DNA from: Archaeoglobus neptunius
GTDB lineage: Archaea; Halobacteriota; Archaeoglobi; Archaeoglobales; Archaeoglobaceae
Direction: 5' to 3'
Assembly: GCF_016757965.1 (NCBI RefSeq)
Contig: NZ_JAEKIW010000007.1
Coordinates: 1 to 64,000, forward strand
DNA: 64,000 nt
In this document: positions 17,848 to 26,449 of the stretch, piece after piece
Position numbering within the stretch: position 1 is the first letter of the stretch
How the letters are laid out: each line of letters starts with the position of its first letter
Made by a program: the position numbers and the translations under genes
The notes under the pieces: model-generated
What the model saw: only the letters and a program-made list of their open reading frames with translations
What the model was told of the DNA's origin: nothing
Databases searched by the model: none

Positions 17848-18720
17848 TTACTCATCGTCCTTGGGCTTTCTGAACAGCAGGAAGTTACAGAGCTTGCACA
17901 CATTGAATCCCGGATATGTTTCGCCCGTCCTTGGATAACTGGCCCCTCCGTACTTTGCGGTTCTTTCCAGCAGTCTGACAATCAATGCCTCGAAATGTTC
18001 CCACGGTATGTAGACGTTGATTTCTCCCTGCTCGGTTTTTCCTGAAGTATAGCTGCTGCTGCACATCGGAACCACGTTGATTCTCTTGTTGTTGTACGTC
18101 CACACAACTCCACCGCACACAGCCGAGTTCATCATGAGATTCGGCTGAATCGGGTGGATGTCCAGGGCTGATGAGTAGTCATTGTAGATGTGGTAGCTCT
18201 GCAGGACATCGCATATAATGTGGATTACATCGGGCTCAAATTTTGCCTTGTGCAGCGGAGCTGTGGCAAATGCAATCAATCCTTCAGGCAATCTCGGCTT
18301 CGTCTTCACGAACTTTTCAGCCTGCTCCCTGTCCCGTACGTATTTCAGGTGGCTCTTAATTTCCTGCTCATCCAGATCCTTCCATCCGAAAAGAAATCGC
18401 GCATTGCTGCAGCCAAGCATTCTTCTGTCTCCGAGAAGTACATCGCCCTTCTGCCTTGACTCAGCCGAAAAATGGCAGAATGTGAATGGATTGCACGCCA
18501 CGAGGTACTCATGTTCTGCCTTAAACTTATCCAGCTCCTCCTCGCTGAAAAAGAATTTCACAGCCACAGGGTAGTATTTCAGTTTTAGCAGATTTCTCAG
18601 TGTAAAAACCATGTCAGCTCTGCTCAGACCTGTTTTGTCTCTTTTTAACAGCATTGTTTCTGCAAATTTCCTGTCGTCAAGCAGCGTTTCACTATCTATT
18701 GCCAAATTCGCTTGCTGCAT
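17848..18720 (-). CDS. DUF169-family protein (possible metal/cofactor binding)
   Basis: The 290-residue protein matches the DUF169 pattern: an N-terminal region ending LLKLKYYPVAVKFFFSEEEL, a Cys-containing CNPFTFCHF, LLGDRRMLGCSNARFLFGW, a central PDVIHIICDVLQSYHIYNDY and a C-terminal CxxC (FNVCKLCNFLLFRKP). The scattered conserved cysteines suggest an iron-sulfur or other metal site. The biochemical role of the family is unknown. It is followed after 12 bases by the TauE-like exporter and preceded by a LysR-type regulator gene, which fits a sulfur- or redox-linked function. Confidence 0.75.
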   Translation of the reverse strand: MQQANLAIDSETLLDDRKFAETMLLKRDKTGLSRADMVFTLRNLLKLKYYPVAVKFFFSEEELDKFKAEHEYLVACNPFTFCHFSAESRQKGDVLLGDRRMLGCSNARFLFGWKDLDEQEIKSHLKYVRDREQAEKFVKTKPRLPEGLIAFATAPLHKAKFEPDVIHIICDVLQSYHIYNDYSSALDIHPIQPNLMMNSAVCGGVVWTYNNKRINVVPMCSSSYTSGKTEQGEINVYIPWEHFEALIVRLLERTAKYGGASYPRTGETYPGFNVCKLCNFLLFRKPKDDE

Positions 18721-18751
18721 GTCTCCCGCTCGGGTGGGATATACTTAAATT

Positions 18752-18780
18752 TTTCGAAATTTTCTAAATAGGTTTCGAAA
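18752..18780. promoter_or_regulatory. Paired TTTCGAAA palindromes upstream of the DUF169 gene
   Basis: Two identical 8-base palindromes TTTCGAAA occur at 18752-18759 and 18773-18780, exactly 21 bases apart (two helical turns), 32 and 53 bases before the DUF169 start. A third TTCGAA sits at 19872-19877, directly before the LysR-gene start. CGAAA is also the archaeal BRE consensus, so each could simply be a promoter element. The repeat spacing makes a regulator site, perhaps for the neighbouring LysR protein, worth considering. Confidence 0.4.
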
Positions 18781-18912
18781 AAATTTGAAAATCTGGTTTT
18801 TTGCTCCCCTAACATTAGTTTTTAGAGTGCAAATTTTATCTTATATATTATTGTCAGTATTACAATTTAATTTTTAAATTAAAAGTAAAATTGATAAAAA
18901 TACCATTTCGAT

Positions 18913-18949
18913 GTGCTCGAAAAATTAAAATTAATCGAAACACGAGCAC
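18913..18949. terminator. Inverted repeat over the LysR-gene stop codon
   Basis: GTGCTCG at 18913-18919 pairs with CGAGCAC at 18943-18949, bracketing an AT-rich loop that contains the LysR stop codon. An AT-rich region with T runs follows in the transcribed direction. This could be a transcription end signal between the regulator gene and the DUF169 gene; archaeal terminators rely mainly on T tracts, so the hairpin itself may be incidental. Confidence 0.35.
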
Positions 18950-19869
18950 TGTCTTGCAAAATCCTGGAAAAGCTGCCTGCCTTTTTCGAGAATAAAATCC
19001 AGATACTCTTTCATTTTCTTGCTTTCGGTGGAAAGTTTGGAATACACCAGGAATATCTTTCTTTCTGACTTGAAGCCCTGTATTTTTCTCATTTTGATCA
19101 GACCGACCTCACAGGCACGACATGCAGCTATGTAGGACGTAATGGCTATTCCCATTCCGCCACTGACAGCGTTTATCTTGGAATAAAAGTCTCCAACGGT
19201 GTAGGCAATATTCAGCCGGTCAAACTTCAATCCGCTATCCATCAATGCTTTTTTTGTACTTGTGGTGATCCCGTAATCGTCGGTGAGCATCACTATCGGA
19301 TATTTTGTAATATCTTCCAGAGTCACAACGCTTTTGGAAACAAGGTCGTGGTTGGGAGGAACTATCAAAACAAGATGATCAATGCCCAGAACCTCGTATC
19401 CGAGTCTCTCTATCTCCAGATGCTCGTCCAGGAGATCGCCAGCTATTGCGAAATCAAATTTTCCGTTTAAAATTCCTTTGACACACTCATGTGCCCCCCT
19501 CAACGCTACGTTCACTTCGAGCTGGGGGTAGCTTGCCTTCAGCAGAGTTTGAATTGCGTGCACGACATTGATTCCGACCATTCCAGAAGCGATGGTTATT
19601 TTGTCCCCTCTAAGGTTGGATATAAGCTTTTTTGTCTCTTCAATACTGCTCAGAACGTTTTTCATGTTCTTGAATGCAATGTTACCCTCATCCGTAAGCC
19701 TTACTCCGTCCGTCCTTCTCTCAAGAAGTTTTGCTCCGTAAAATGACTCAACAGAGTTAATTTGAAAGCTTACGGAGCTTACGGACATTCCGAGACTTTT
19801 TGCGGCCTTTTTAAGGCTTCCAGACTGAACGACTTCTATGAAGGTTTTCATGAAGTCGACCCGCACCAT
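18931..19869 (-). CDS. LysR-type transcriptional regulator
   Basis: This 312-residue protein is full length for the family. The N-terminal winged helix reads FIEVVQSGSLKKAAKSLGMS then VSSVSFQINSVESFYGAKLLE (residues 10-50), and an effector-binding domain of periplasmic-binding-protein type follows (90-290; VNVALRGAHECVKGILNGKF, FAIAGDLL, LGIDHLVLIVPPNHDL). LysR proteins are rather few in archaea. It is oriented toward the DUF169-TauE operon and is the likely controller. The C-terminus ends with Cys-rich QCSCFD. Confidence 0.85.
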   Translation of the reverse strand: MVRVDFMKTFIEVVQSGSLKKAAKSLGMSVSSVSFQINSVESFYGAKLLERRTDGVRLTDEGNIAFKNMKNVLSSIEETKKLISNLRGDKITIASGMVGINVVHAIQTLLKASYPQLEVNVALRGAHECVKGILNGKFDFAIAGDLLDEHLEIERLGYEVLGIDHLVLIVPPNHDLVSKSVVTLEDITKYPIVMLTDDYGITTSTKKALMDSGLKFDRLNIAYTVGDFYSKINAVSGGMGIAITSYIAACRACEVGLIKMRKIQGFKSERKIFLVYSKLSTESKKMKEYLDFILEKGRQLFQDFARQCSCFD

Positions 19870-19991
19870 AGTTCGAAATTTTTTGTAGGGGTTTTTAAAT
19901 TTTTTTAAATTTTATTTTCTGTGACTTTTTCAGGCAATCTTTTCTGAGTGTAAAATATTAAATACTACTCACCGAATCTAAGCTGGTGGTA

Positions 19992-20426
19992 ATGATGGAC
20001 AAGGTTAAGCTCGGCATGGTGGTTGCAGAGTTCAACAGGGATATAACCTACATGATGGAAATTCTCGGAAAGGAACATGCGGAGTTTTTGGGAGCTGAAG
20101 TTTCGGAAGTTCTCAGAGTTCCCGGGACTTTTGACATTCCTCTGGCTGTAAAAAAGATGCTGGAAAGGGGTAGAGTTGATGCCGTTGTTGCGATTGGCTG
20201 CGTCATAGAGGGGGAGACGGAACATGACGAGATAGTTGCCCAGCATGCAGCAAGGAAAATAATGGATCTCAGTCTGGAATACGGCAAGCCGGTTACGCTG
20301 GGCATAAGCGGACCCGGTATGGGCAGGATTGCAGCTACGGAGAGAGTGGATTACGCAAAGAGGGCAGTTGAGGCTGCGGTCAAGCTTGTCAAGAGGTTGA
20401 AGGAGTATGATTCAGAGGGGAGCTAA
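19992..20426 (+). CDS. ribH: 6,7-dimethyl-8-ribityllumazine synthase
   Basis: The 144-residue protein joins 5-amino-6-ribitylaminouracil and 3,4-dihydroxybutanone phosphate to make lumazine, the last riboflavin precursor. Seen are [10 protein letters not shown], the loop [15 protein letters not shown] (ribityl binding), [20 protein letters not shown] (about residues 65-84, with the His that acts in catalysis) and the closing helix. The ATG at 19992 follows a GGTGGT; 19995 is also possible. The downstream aminotransferase gene overlaps its end by 20 bases. Confidence 0.9.
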   Translation: MMDKVKLGMVVAEFNRDITYMMEILGKEHAEFLGAEVSEVLRVPGTFDIPLAVKKMLERGRVDAVVAIGCVIEGETEHDEIVAQHAARKIMDLSLEYGKPVTLGISGPGMGRIAATERVDYAKRAVEAAVKLVKRLKEYDSEGS

Positions 20427-21546
20427 CAGGATTGAGGTTGTTCAGCCATCTGCAACTCTAAGAGTTTCAACAATGGCAAAGGAGCTTGCAAGGGAGGGCA
20501 GGGATGTAGTGGACATGAGTGTGGGTGAGCCCGACTTTCCAACACCGGATTTTATCATTGAAGCTGCTTACAGGGCAATGAAGGAGGGCAAGGTATTTTA
20601 CACTCCGACAAGGGGAGTTCCGGAACTGACCGAAGCCATAGCTGAAAAGCTGAGAAAAGAGAATGGTATCGATGTGACGCCAGATAACATCATTGTCACG
20701 CCGGGTGCGAAGTACGCCATCTTTGAGGCAATGATGTGTTTACTGCAGGAAGGTGACGAGGTATTGCTTCTCGACCCCTCATGGGTTAGCTATGAGGCAT
20801 GCATTTTGATGGCAGGAGCAAGGCCGATCTGGGTTCCCCACGAGGAGGGTTTCGAGGATGCACCTATAGAGGACTACGTTACCGGGAACACAAAACTGAT
20901 AGTCGTAAACACACCAAGCAACCCGCTTGGCGTTGTTTATCCAAGAGAGTTTTTGAAGAAGGTAAGGGATGTTGCCGTTGACAATGACCTTCTGGTAATG
21001 TCCGATGAAATCTATGAGAAGATAATTTTTGAGGGCAGCCACCACAGTCTCGCTGCAATGGACGGGATGCTGGAAAGGACGATTACAGTAAACGGCTTTT
21101 CGAAGACATACTCAATGACCGGCTGGAGGCTCGGCTATGCCGCTGCTCCTGAGTGGATTGTAAAGCTGATGAACCGCATGCAGAGCCATTCTGTCAGTCA
21201 TCCAACCTCGTTTGTACAGTATGCAGGTGTGGCGGCCCTTAAAGGTAGCCAAGACTTTATTGAAGATGTGGTCAGGGAGTTCAAAGCAAGAAGGGATATG
21301 ATAATGGAGAAACTGGATGAGCTCGGTATAAAGTATGCACCGCCGAAAGGAGCCTTCTATATCTTCATGGATGTTGCCAGAGACAGCATGGAGTTCTGCG
21401 AGGAATTTCTGAAGAAGGAATATGTGGCACTAACGCCCGGTGCTGCATTTGGTGTGGCCTACAGGAGCTGGGTCAGGCTTAGCTACGCAACATCGAGGGA
21501 GAGAATAGCAGAGTTCCTGAAGAGGCTCGAGAGGTTCTTGAAATAA
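20407..21546 (+). CDS. Class I/II aminotransferase (aspartate aminotransferase-like, PLP)
   Basis: The 379-residue protein has the fold-type I pattern. Visible are [14 protein letters not shown] near the N-terminus, the PLP-binding [13 protein letters not shown] (about residues 161-173), the Asp-Tyr motif [13 protein letters not shown], and the Schiff-base Lys in [16 protein letters not shown]. The phosphate-binding end [10 protein letters not shown] lies near the C-terminus. Archaeal members include aspartate, aromatic and alanine aminotransferases; the substrate cannot be fixed from sequence. It overlaps ribH, so the two are co-expressed though not obviously in one pathway. Confidence 0.9.
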   Translation: MIQRGANRIEVVQPSATLRVSTMAKELAREGRDVVDMSVGEPDFPTPDFIIEAAYRAMKEGKVFYTPTRGVPELTEAIAEKLRKENGIDVTPDNIIVTPGAKYAIFEAMMCLLQEGDEVLLLDPSWVSYEACILMAGARPIWVPHEEGFEDAPIEDYVTGNTKLIVVNTPSNPLGVVYPREFLKKVRDVAVDNDLLVMSDEIYEKIIFEGSHHSLAAMDGMLERTITVNGFSKTYSMTGWRLGYAAAPEWIVKLMNRMQSHSVSHPTSFVQYAGVAALKGSQDFIEDVVREFKARRDMIMEKLDELGIKYAPPKGAFYIFMDVARDSMEFCEEFLKKEYVALTPGAAFGVAYRSWVRLSYATSRERIAEFLKRLERFLK

Positions 21547-21562
21547 GATTTATTTTTAAAGT

Positions 21563-22426
21563 TCATCCGAAAGACTCGTACACCTTTCTCCTCTCACCCT
21601 CGTGGGGACAGAAGTGGACGGAAATGTGCTTTACCTCGGGGTGCTGTTGCCTTATCGCATCTGCAATTTCTTCAGACAGCCTGTCTGCATTGGCAACGGT
21701 CATCTCACCATCCACCGTCACGTGAAGGTCGAGGTGTATCGAGTTCTCTCCTGCATAAATCCCAACCATATCATGAACCCCCCTGATACCTTTAATACCG
21801 GAGCAGATTTTCTCCACACTCTCGTAAAATCCGTCAGATGGAGACATTCCAAGCAGAACCCTCGCATTTTCTCTTACGATTTTTATGGAGTTGTAGAGAA
21901 TGATCAGGGCTATGACGAGAGTCGCCACACCGTCAAAAATCGGATATCCTGCCCGGACAAGTCCTACACCCACTACAGCGGCGAGAGTTGAGAGAGAGTC
22001 GTTCATACTCTCAACCAGAAGGGTTCTGTTGAGTATCCCGCTCCTCCTTGCCGAGATTAGAGCAGCAAGAATCAGCAGTAGGAGAACCAGAAGTTCAGCG
22101 TAAATGGCAATCTCCGTGTTTTTGAATGATGATGGAGGATTCAGCACCTTTGTCATTCCCACCTTGATCAGTTCGAAGGACAGGAAGGTTACAAAACCAA
22201 CACCCACTATCAGCGAGGCAACGTTCTTGACCATCTCATGTCCGAGGGGGTGGGTTGGGTCTGGAGCTTTACGAGCCAGTCTTTCTGATGTGATCAGGAT
22301 TAAAATCATGGATATATCCACAACCGAATGTAGGGTGTCGGCCAGTATCGCTGAGTATCCGGATAGATAGTAGGCACCGGCCTTTATTCCCATGGTCACC
22401 AGATATATCAGCAGGATATCCATCAT
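21563..22426 (-). CDS. Cation diffusion facilitator (CDF) transporter
   Basis: The 287-residue protein has about five or six membrane helices and the CDF metal-site pattern ADTLHSVVDISMIL (DxxHxxxD, about residues 29-36) with PLGHEMVKNVASL in the next loop. The C-terminal cytoplasmic domain (210-287) has a ferredoxin-like fold with metal-binding HVTVDG, HISVHFCPHEGE. It exports divalent ions such as Zn2+, Fe2+ or Mn2+ in exchange for protons. It overlaps the serB stop by four bases, an operon link that may be only organisational. Confidence 0.9.
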   Translation of the reverse strand: MMDILLIYLVTMGIKAGAYYLSGYSAILADTLHSVVDISMILILITSERLARKAPDPTHPLGHEMVKNVASLIVGVGFVTFLSFELIKVGMTKVLNPPSSFKNTEIAIYAELLVLLLLILAALISARRSGILNRTLLVESMNDSLSTLAAVVGVGLVRAGYPIFDGVATLVIALIILYNSIKIVRENARVLLGMSPSDGFYESVEKICSGIKGIRGVHDMVGIYAGENSIHLDLHVTVDGEMTVANADRLSEEIADAIRQQHPEVKHISVHFCPHEGERRKVYESFG

Positions 22427-23580
22427 ATTCTCTTGACAAATTCTGCAGGGAGCTTAAGAACGCTTGCCAGACCGACGAAGTTCTCCTTTGAGATGCTTCC
22501 ATCGGCGATATCTTTGAGTGCCTCCTTGGCATTGAATGCTATGCCCAGACCTGCTCTCTCTATCATTAGCCTGTCGTTGGCACCATCACCAACCGCCACC
22601 ACGTTTTCGGGACTGATCCCTTCCTTTTTTGCTATCTCTTCCACTATTCTCGCCTTCTCCTTTGCGTCAATTATTCTGCCTTTTATCCTTCCGGTGAGCT
22701 TTCCATCTTTTACCTCGAGCTCATTTCCGAAGGCATAGTCCAGGCCAAGCTCCTCCTTCAGTCTGTCTGTGAAATAGCTGAATCCACCGCTGACAACGGC
22801 CACCTTGTACCCTGCTTCCTTCAGACTCCTTACCAGTTCCTTTGCTCCCTCGGTCAGCCTTATTCTCGAATAGATCTTCTCCAGAACTTCAACGGGCAGA
22901 CCCTGAAGCAGCTTAACTCTCTCCTCGAGTGCCTCCTTGAAGCTGATTTCACCTCGCATCGCCTTTTCGGTCAGCTCCGAAACTTCTCTGTCCACTCCTG
23001 CCTCCTTGGCAAGCTCGTCGATTATCTCTGCGTCAACCAGAGTCGAATCCATGTCGAATACTATCAGTCTCTTCTCCCTTCTGAAAGTTGAATAGGGCTG
23101 CATTACTATGTCGAGGCCAAGTCTCTCCGCCGCCTCCCTAAGCCTTCTTCTGATTTCAAAGGAATCTCTTTCACCCAGATCCACAAGAAACTCAATTGAG
23201 ATAAGTTCTTCCCTTGCTGTGAGGCTGGTTTTTTCGATATTCACGCCAAACTCGAGAAATATACCCGTAACATCCCTGACTATTCCAATCCTGTCCTTTC
23301 CAAGGACTGTAACCACGTACAGGTTTTTCCTTGGTTTTTCCTTCCTTTTGAAAGGCGTAAGGCTGACGTGAACGTTGGTTCTCTCTGCAGCCTTCTGAAC
23401 CTCTCTTTTCATGCACTCCTCATTCTCAACCTCCGCAACAATGAACATCACAAACATGCCCTGCAAAACCGTCTGTTCGATATCCACAATGTTTGCACCG
23501 CACTCTGCCAGCGCTCTGGCGATGTTATGCACGATTCCCGGTCTGTCCTCGCCGTACACAGAGACTGCAATTAGCTTCAC
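22423..23580 (-). CDS. serB: Phosphoserine phosphatase with two ACT domains
   Basis: Residues 1-165 contain two ACT domains (MKLIAVSVYGEDRPGIVHNI and VVTVLGKDRIGIVRDVTGIF), the usual amino-acid sensing modules. Residues 167-385 form the HAD domain with the nucleophile motif VFDMDSTLVDAEII, AVVSGGFSYFTDRL, and VAVGDGANDRLMIERAGLG. This is the last step of serine synthesis, phosphoserine to serine plus phosphate, and the ACT domains suggest serine feedback. The total length (385) is normal for the double-ACT type. Confidence 0.95.
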   Translation of the reverse strand: MKLIAVSVYGEDRPGIVHNIARALAECGANIVDIEQTVLQGMFVMFIVAEVENEECMKREVQKAAERTNVHVSLTPFKRKEKPRKNLYVVTVLGKDRIGIVRDVTGIFLEFGVNIEKTSLTAREELISIEFLVDLGERDSFEIRRRLREAAERLGLDIVMQPYSTFRREKRLIVFDMDSTLVDAEIIDELAKEAGVDREVSELTEKAMRGEISFKEALEERVKLLQGLPVEVLEKIYSRIRLTEGAKELVRSLKEAGYKVAVVSGGFSYFTDRLKEELGLDYAFGNELEVKDGKLTGRIKGRIIDAKEKARIVEEIAKKEGISPENVVAVGDGANDRLMIERAGLGIAFNAKEALKDIADGSISKENFVGLASVLKLPAEFVKRI

Positions 23581-23617
23581 AATGAAAGTGTATCTTATCG
23601 AATTTAAAACACTTTTT

Positions 23618-24223
23618 TTAATTGCTTAAAGTTTTGAAATGGTTCTCCACGAGCAGTGCGAAAAACCTGTTAATCTCGTAGAGCGGTGCTCTGAACCTAC
23701 CAAACCCACCACATCCGACACTCGGACTTATCAAGCCCGCTCCCTTTAACTCTGCTATGACAACACCGCCATCTCTGCCGAATCTCATCGAAATGTCCAC
23801 GATATCTTCTCCGCAAATAATCAGGTTTCTGCCCTTTTTGACAATCTCCTCAAAAATTTCCGCAAACTCCTCGGGCTCCGTCTCTCCGATATCCTTAAAG
23901 TATCTGACCACCGCACTTCTCCACTCCGCCTTTCCATTCTGCAGATCTTCGAAAAAATACCTGATTATGTAGGGTATCTCCATGCTGGATACCGAAAACA
24001 ATCGCATTTTCCATGAGAGAGAGCCATAGACAGAGTTTACTGGGACTGCAAGCCTGTAGTAGTCAAGGGTAAGTGCAACCTCTTCATCAAGCTTATCTGC
24101 CGGGATAGTCCCCTCTCCGGAGTACTCTAAAACGAGCTTCAGTGCTCTTTCTGTGTAGGGGTCTCTACCCAGAATATCCAGAATTTCCTTCAGTCCATGA
24201 CTATAAGAGCCCCGTACGGGCAT
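23618..24223 (-). CDS. Unknown protein at the end of a redox operon
   Basis: The 201-residue protein is soluble, with a helical N-terminal half and a beta-rich C-terminal part ([40 protein letters not shown]). No family is recognised. Its ATG at 24223 lies 34 bases inside the ferredoxin gene, and no later start codon fits, so the two genes truly overlap. Position after two thioredoxin-fold proteins, a winged-helix regulator and a ferredoxin suggests a redox-related task. Its late SVGCGGFG might bind a cofactor; this is inference. Confidence 0.65.
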   Translation of the reverse strand: MPVRGSYSHGLKEILDILGRDPYTERALKLVLEYSGEGTIPADKLDEEVALTLDYYRLAVPVNSVYGSLSWKMRLFSVSSMEIPYIIRYFFEDLQNGKAEWRSAVVRYFKDIGETEPEEFAEIFEEIVKKGRNLIICGEDIVDISMRFGRDGGVVIAELKGAGLISPSVGCGGFGRFRAPLYEINRFFALLVENHFKTLSN

Positions 24224-24360
24224 GCTTTCACGCAGTCATAACATTCCTTGCATTTGCTGGCGTCGATTCTGACAACCTTTCCCCCCTCTCTGATTATCGC
24301 ATCAGTGGGGCAGACCCTACTGCAGGTTCCACAACCCTGACATCCCAGTACTGCGATCAT
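24190..24360 (-). CDS. Small 2[4Fe-4S] ferredoxin
   Basis: This 56-residue gene is easily missed for its size. The product has two classical cluster motifs: [16 protein letters not shown] (residues 7-22) and [16 protein letters not shown] (37-52), each CxxCxxCxxxCP, so it should carry two [4Fe-4S] clusters and transfer low-potential electrons. The start at 24360 overlaps the end of the regulator gene by 44 bases, and its 3' end overlaps the next gene by 34, giving a very compressed operon. Likely electron carrier for the neighbouring thioredoxin-fold proteins or the unknown protein. Confidence 0.9.
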   Translation of the reverse strand: MIAVLGCQGCGTCSRVCPTDAIIREGGKVVRIDASKCKECYDCVKACPYGALIVMD

Positions 24361-24706
24361 TAATAAACTCCTCCAGCGTTTTTCTAATTTTCATACACAG
24401 TTCTTCAACCACTCTCTCCACTTCCTCGGCAATTTTCTCCTTAGGGGCAGGTTTGTAAATAAAGTAGTAACCGCCGCCGTTAAGCGGCATTTTTATACGG
24501 TAGGCCATCCCTGCAATGAGCAATCTCTGCAGGGACTTGTAGACGGCACTCTCGCCCCTTCCAACCTCTCTGCTGATATCCTCTACCCTCTCTCTACCGT
24601 GCAGCAACGCCTCGTAAACCATCATGTCCACGGCGGTAAGGCCAAAAATGCATTCAAGCAGATTTCCGCAATTGAGGGTGGAAATCATTTCCTTTATGGA
24701 CTTCAT
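24317..24706 (-). CDS. Winged-helix regulator (TrmB/ArsR-like) in redox operon
   Basis: The 129-residue protein has a winged-helix core: [20 protein letters not shown], then [29 protein letters not shown] (about residues 23-70), as in TrmB-type archaeal regulators. A C-terminal helix ([20 protein letters not shown]) probably makes the dimer. Two cysteines near the N-terminus (C13, C19) and one in the dimer helix could sense redox state. It overlaps the thioredoxin stop and the ferredoxin start, so it probably controls its own operon. Confidence 0.75.
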   Translation of the reverse strand: MKSIKEMISTLNCGNLLECIFGLTAVDMMVYEALLHGRERVEDISREVGRGESAVYKSLQRLLIAGMAYRIKMPLNGGGYYFIYKPAPKEKIAEEVERVVEELCMKIRKTLEEFINDRSTGMSGLWNLQ

Positions 24707-25020
24707 GATTGAAGGGCCTTGTTGATCTCAGCCTTCACCGCATTCTCGGGCATTGCTCCTATGAACCCGCCGACAACTTTTCCGTTCTTGAAGAACAGAA
24801 CTGTCGGAATGCTTGCAATGCCATATTCAAATGCGATGTCCTGGTTCTCGTCCACATCCAGCTTGTAGAACTCTGCCTGCCCGTCATACTCTTTCTCAAG
24901 TTTTTCCAGGATGGGAGAGATGTACCTGCAGGGCATGCACCAGTCCGCATAGAAGTCAACCACCACCAGCTTGTCACCTTCTATTGCCTTTCTGAACTCC
25001 TCACCACTAAGATGCCTCAT
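24703..25020 (-). CDS. Thioredoxin
   Basis: The 105-residue protein is a classical thioredoxin with active site WCMPCRYI (Cys about residues 27 and 30; CMPC in place of the usual CGPC), the cis-proline motif SIPTVLFFKNG, and the end GFIGAMPENAVKAEI. It reduces protein disulfides and needs a reductase not present in this window. The preceding thioredoxin-fold gene overlaps it by 14 bases. Confidence 0.9.
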   Translation of the reverse strand: MRHLSGEEFRKAIEGDKLVVVDFYADWCMPCRYISPILEKLEKEYDGQAEFYKLDVDENQDIAFEYGIASIPTVLFFKNGKVVGGFIGAMPENAVKAEINKALQS

Positions 25021-25279
25021 TCAAATCACCTCCTTTCAGTTTTCTTATCAAACTTCTCAGCTCACCTTCATCAGGCACACCGACTATCAGATACATATCG
25101 TTTATAACCAGGGCGGGAACCCCTCGAATACCATATTTGAGAGCCTCCTTCATACCCTCGTCAGTATTGACGGGAAGCTCTATTGCCAGCACTCCTTCCT
25201 CCTTCGCTACCTTGCTCACAACCTTTTCCGCCTTTGGACAGTACGGACAGGTTGGAGACGTGAACAGCTTCATCATGAC
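25007..25279 (-). CDS. Glutaredoxin-like thioredoxin-fold protein (CPYC)
   Basis: From the ATG at 25279 the product is 90 residues, beginning MVMMKLFTSPTCPYCPKAEK with the CPYC active site, the cis-proline stretch GIRGVPALVIND and a glutaredoxin-like fold. A longer reading from 25342 adds 21 unconvincing residues and would cross the likely promoter. The family in archaea acts as a protein disulfide reductase of the MTH895/Grx-like type. It is first in the five-gene redox operon. Confidence 0.85.
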   Translation of the reverse strand, partial: VMMKLFTSPTCPYCPKAEKVVSKVAKEEGVLAIELPVNTDEGMKEALKYGIRGVPALVINDMYLIVGVPDEGELRSLIRKLKGGDLNEAS

Positions 25280-25354
25280 CATTTTCCTCACCTCACTACT
25301 ACATTGTTCAGCGTATATAAATGGTTTTACTGGTTTTGACAAAATCGGTAAAAA

Positions 25355-26416
25355 CTAAGCATAAATAGTTACAGTATCTCCATCCATAACGACGTGATCG
25401 AGTCCCACCCTCTGGCCGTGAAACTTCACGGATTTGCCCCATACCTTTGCATATCTGAAATTCTCAATAAAGTCCCTGTGTAGCTTTCTGCAAATGTCTT
25501 CGACGGTTGCCCCTCTCCTTAAAATCATCGGATTTTCCATGTCTGCCTTTCCACCGGGCGGTTTGAGGAAGATCCTTATAAAATCGAGTTTTCTGTAAAT
25601 TTCCTCTTTAAGCAGGTCGAGATTGATCCCCTTTTCGGCAGAGATTTTTATTGCGTTATCGACATCAACATCCATCAGGTCTATTTTGTTAACCACTGTA
25701 ATTGACGGTATGTAAACTCTGTTTCCAGCAAGTGCGTCTATCAGCCTTTCAATGGTAATTTCCTCTCTGATGACGACATCTGCGCTGTGAATCCTGTACT
25801 CTCTGAGGATCTCCATAATGGTACTTTCGTCAATACTCTGTTTTACAGTTGAGCTTATTCTGACACCACCTCTCTCCTTTTTTCTTATCACAATGTCTGG
25901 AGGACTCTGATCGAGCCTGATTCCACCCTCGTAAAGCTCCTTTTTGACCACGTCTATGGTGTGGAGGTTGAAGACATCTGCCACAATTATGATCAGATCT
26001 GCAACCCTGACTGCAGAGATAACTTCTTTTCCCCTCCCTCTCCCCTTTGAAGCACCTTCGACTATGCCGGGAACGTCTATAATCTGTATGGCTGCCCCTT
26101 TGTAGTTCAGTATTCCCGGGACTGGTTTGAGGGTGGTAAAATCGTAGTCAGCGACCTCACTCTTTGCTCCCGTAAGCCTGTTAAGGATTGTGGATTTTCC
26201 AACCGATGGATAGCCGATAAGGACGGCAGTGGCGTCTCCTTCCTTTTTCAGGGAAAATGCTGCCTGTCTTCCGGTTTTTGCTCTCTGCTTCTCAGCTTCC
26301 TCTCTCAGTCTTGCAAGCTTGGCTTTAAGTCTGCCTATGTGATGCTCTGTTGCTTTGTTGTAGGGGGTCCTCTTTATTTCCTCCTCAAGCTCTCTGATTT
26401 GCTGCTCTATGCCCAT
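25355..26416 (-). CDS. DRG/Obg-like GTPase with TGS domain
   Basis: The 353-residue protein has an N-terminal helical DRG signature (IEQQIRELEEEIKRTPYNKA), the P-loop GYPSVGKS (68-75), the G2/G3 region DYDFTTLKPVPG and IIDVPGIVEGA, the NKID specificity motif (VVNKIDLMD), and a C-terminal TGS domain ending DHVVMDGDTVTIYA. Archaeal DRG proteins bind GTP and are linked to translation or ribosome function. It converges with no neighbour and stands alone as a housekeeping gene. Confidence 0.92.
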   Translation of the reverse strand: MGIEQQIRELEEEIKRTPYNKATEHHIGRLKAKLARLREEAEKQRAKTGRQAAFSLKKEGDATAVLIGYPSVGKSTILNRLTGAKSEVADYDFTTLKPVPGILNYKGAAIQIIDVPGIVEGASKGRGRGKEVISAVRVADLIIIVADVFNLHTIDVVKKELYEGGIRLDQSPPDIVIRKKERGGVRISSTVKQSIDESTIMEILREYRIHSADVVIREEITIERLIDALAGNRVYIPSITVVNKIDLMDVDVDNAIKISAEKGINLDLLKEEIYRKLDFIRIFLKPPGGKADMENPMILRRGATVEDICRKLHRDFIENFRYAKVWGKSVKFHGQRVGLDHVVMDGDTVTIYA

Positions 26417-26449
26417 CTAAAATCAGAGACTATTACCTGAATAAAATCC

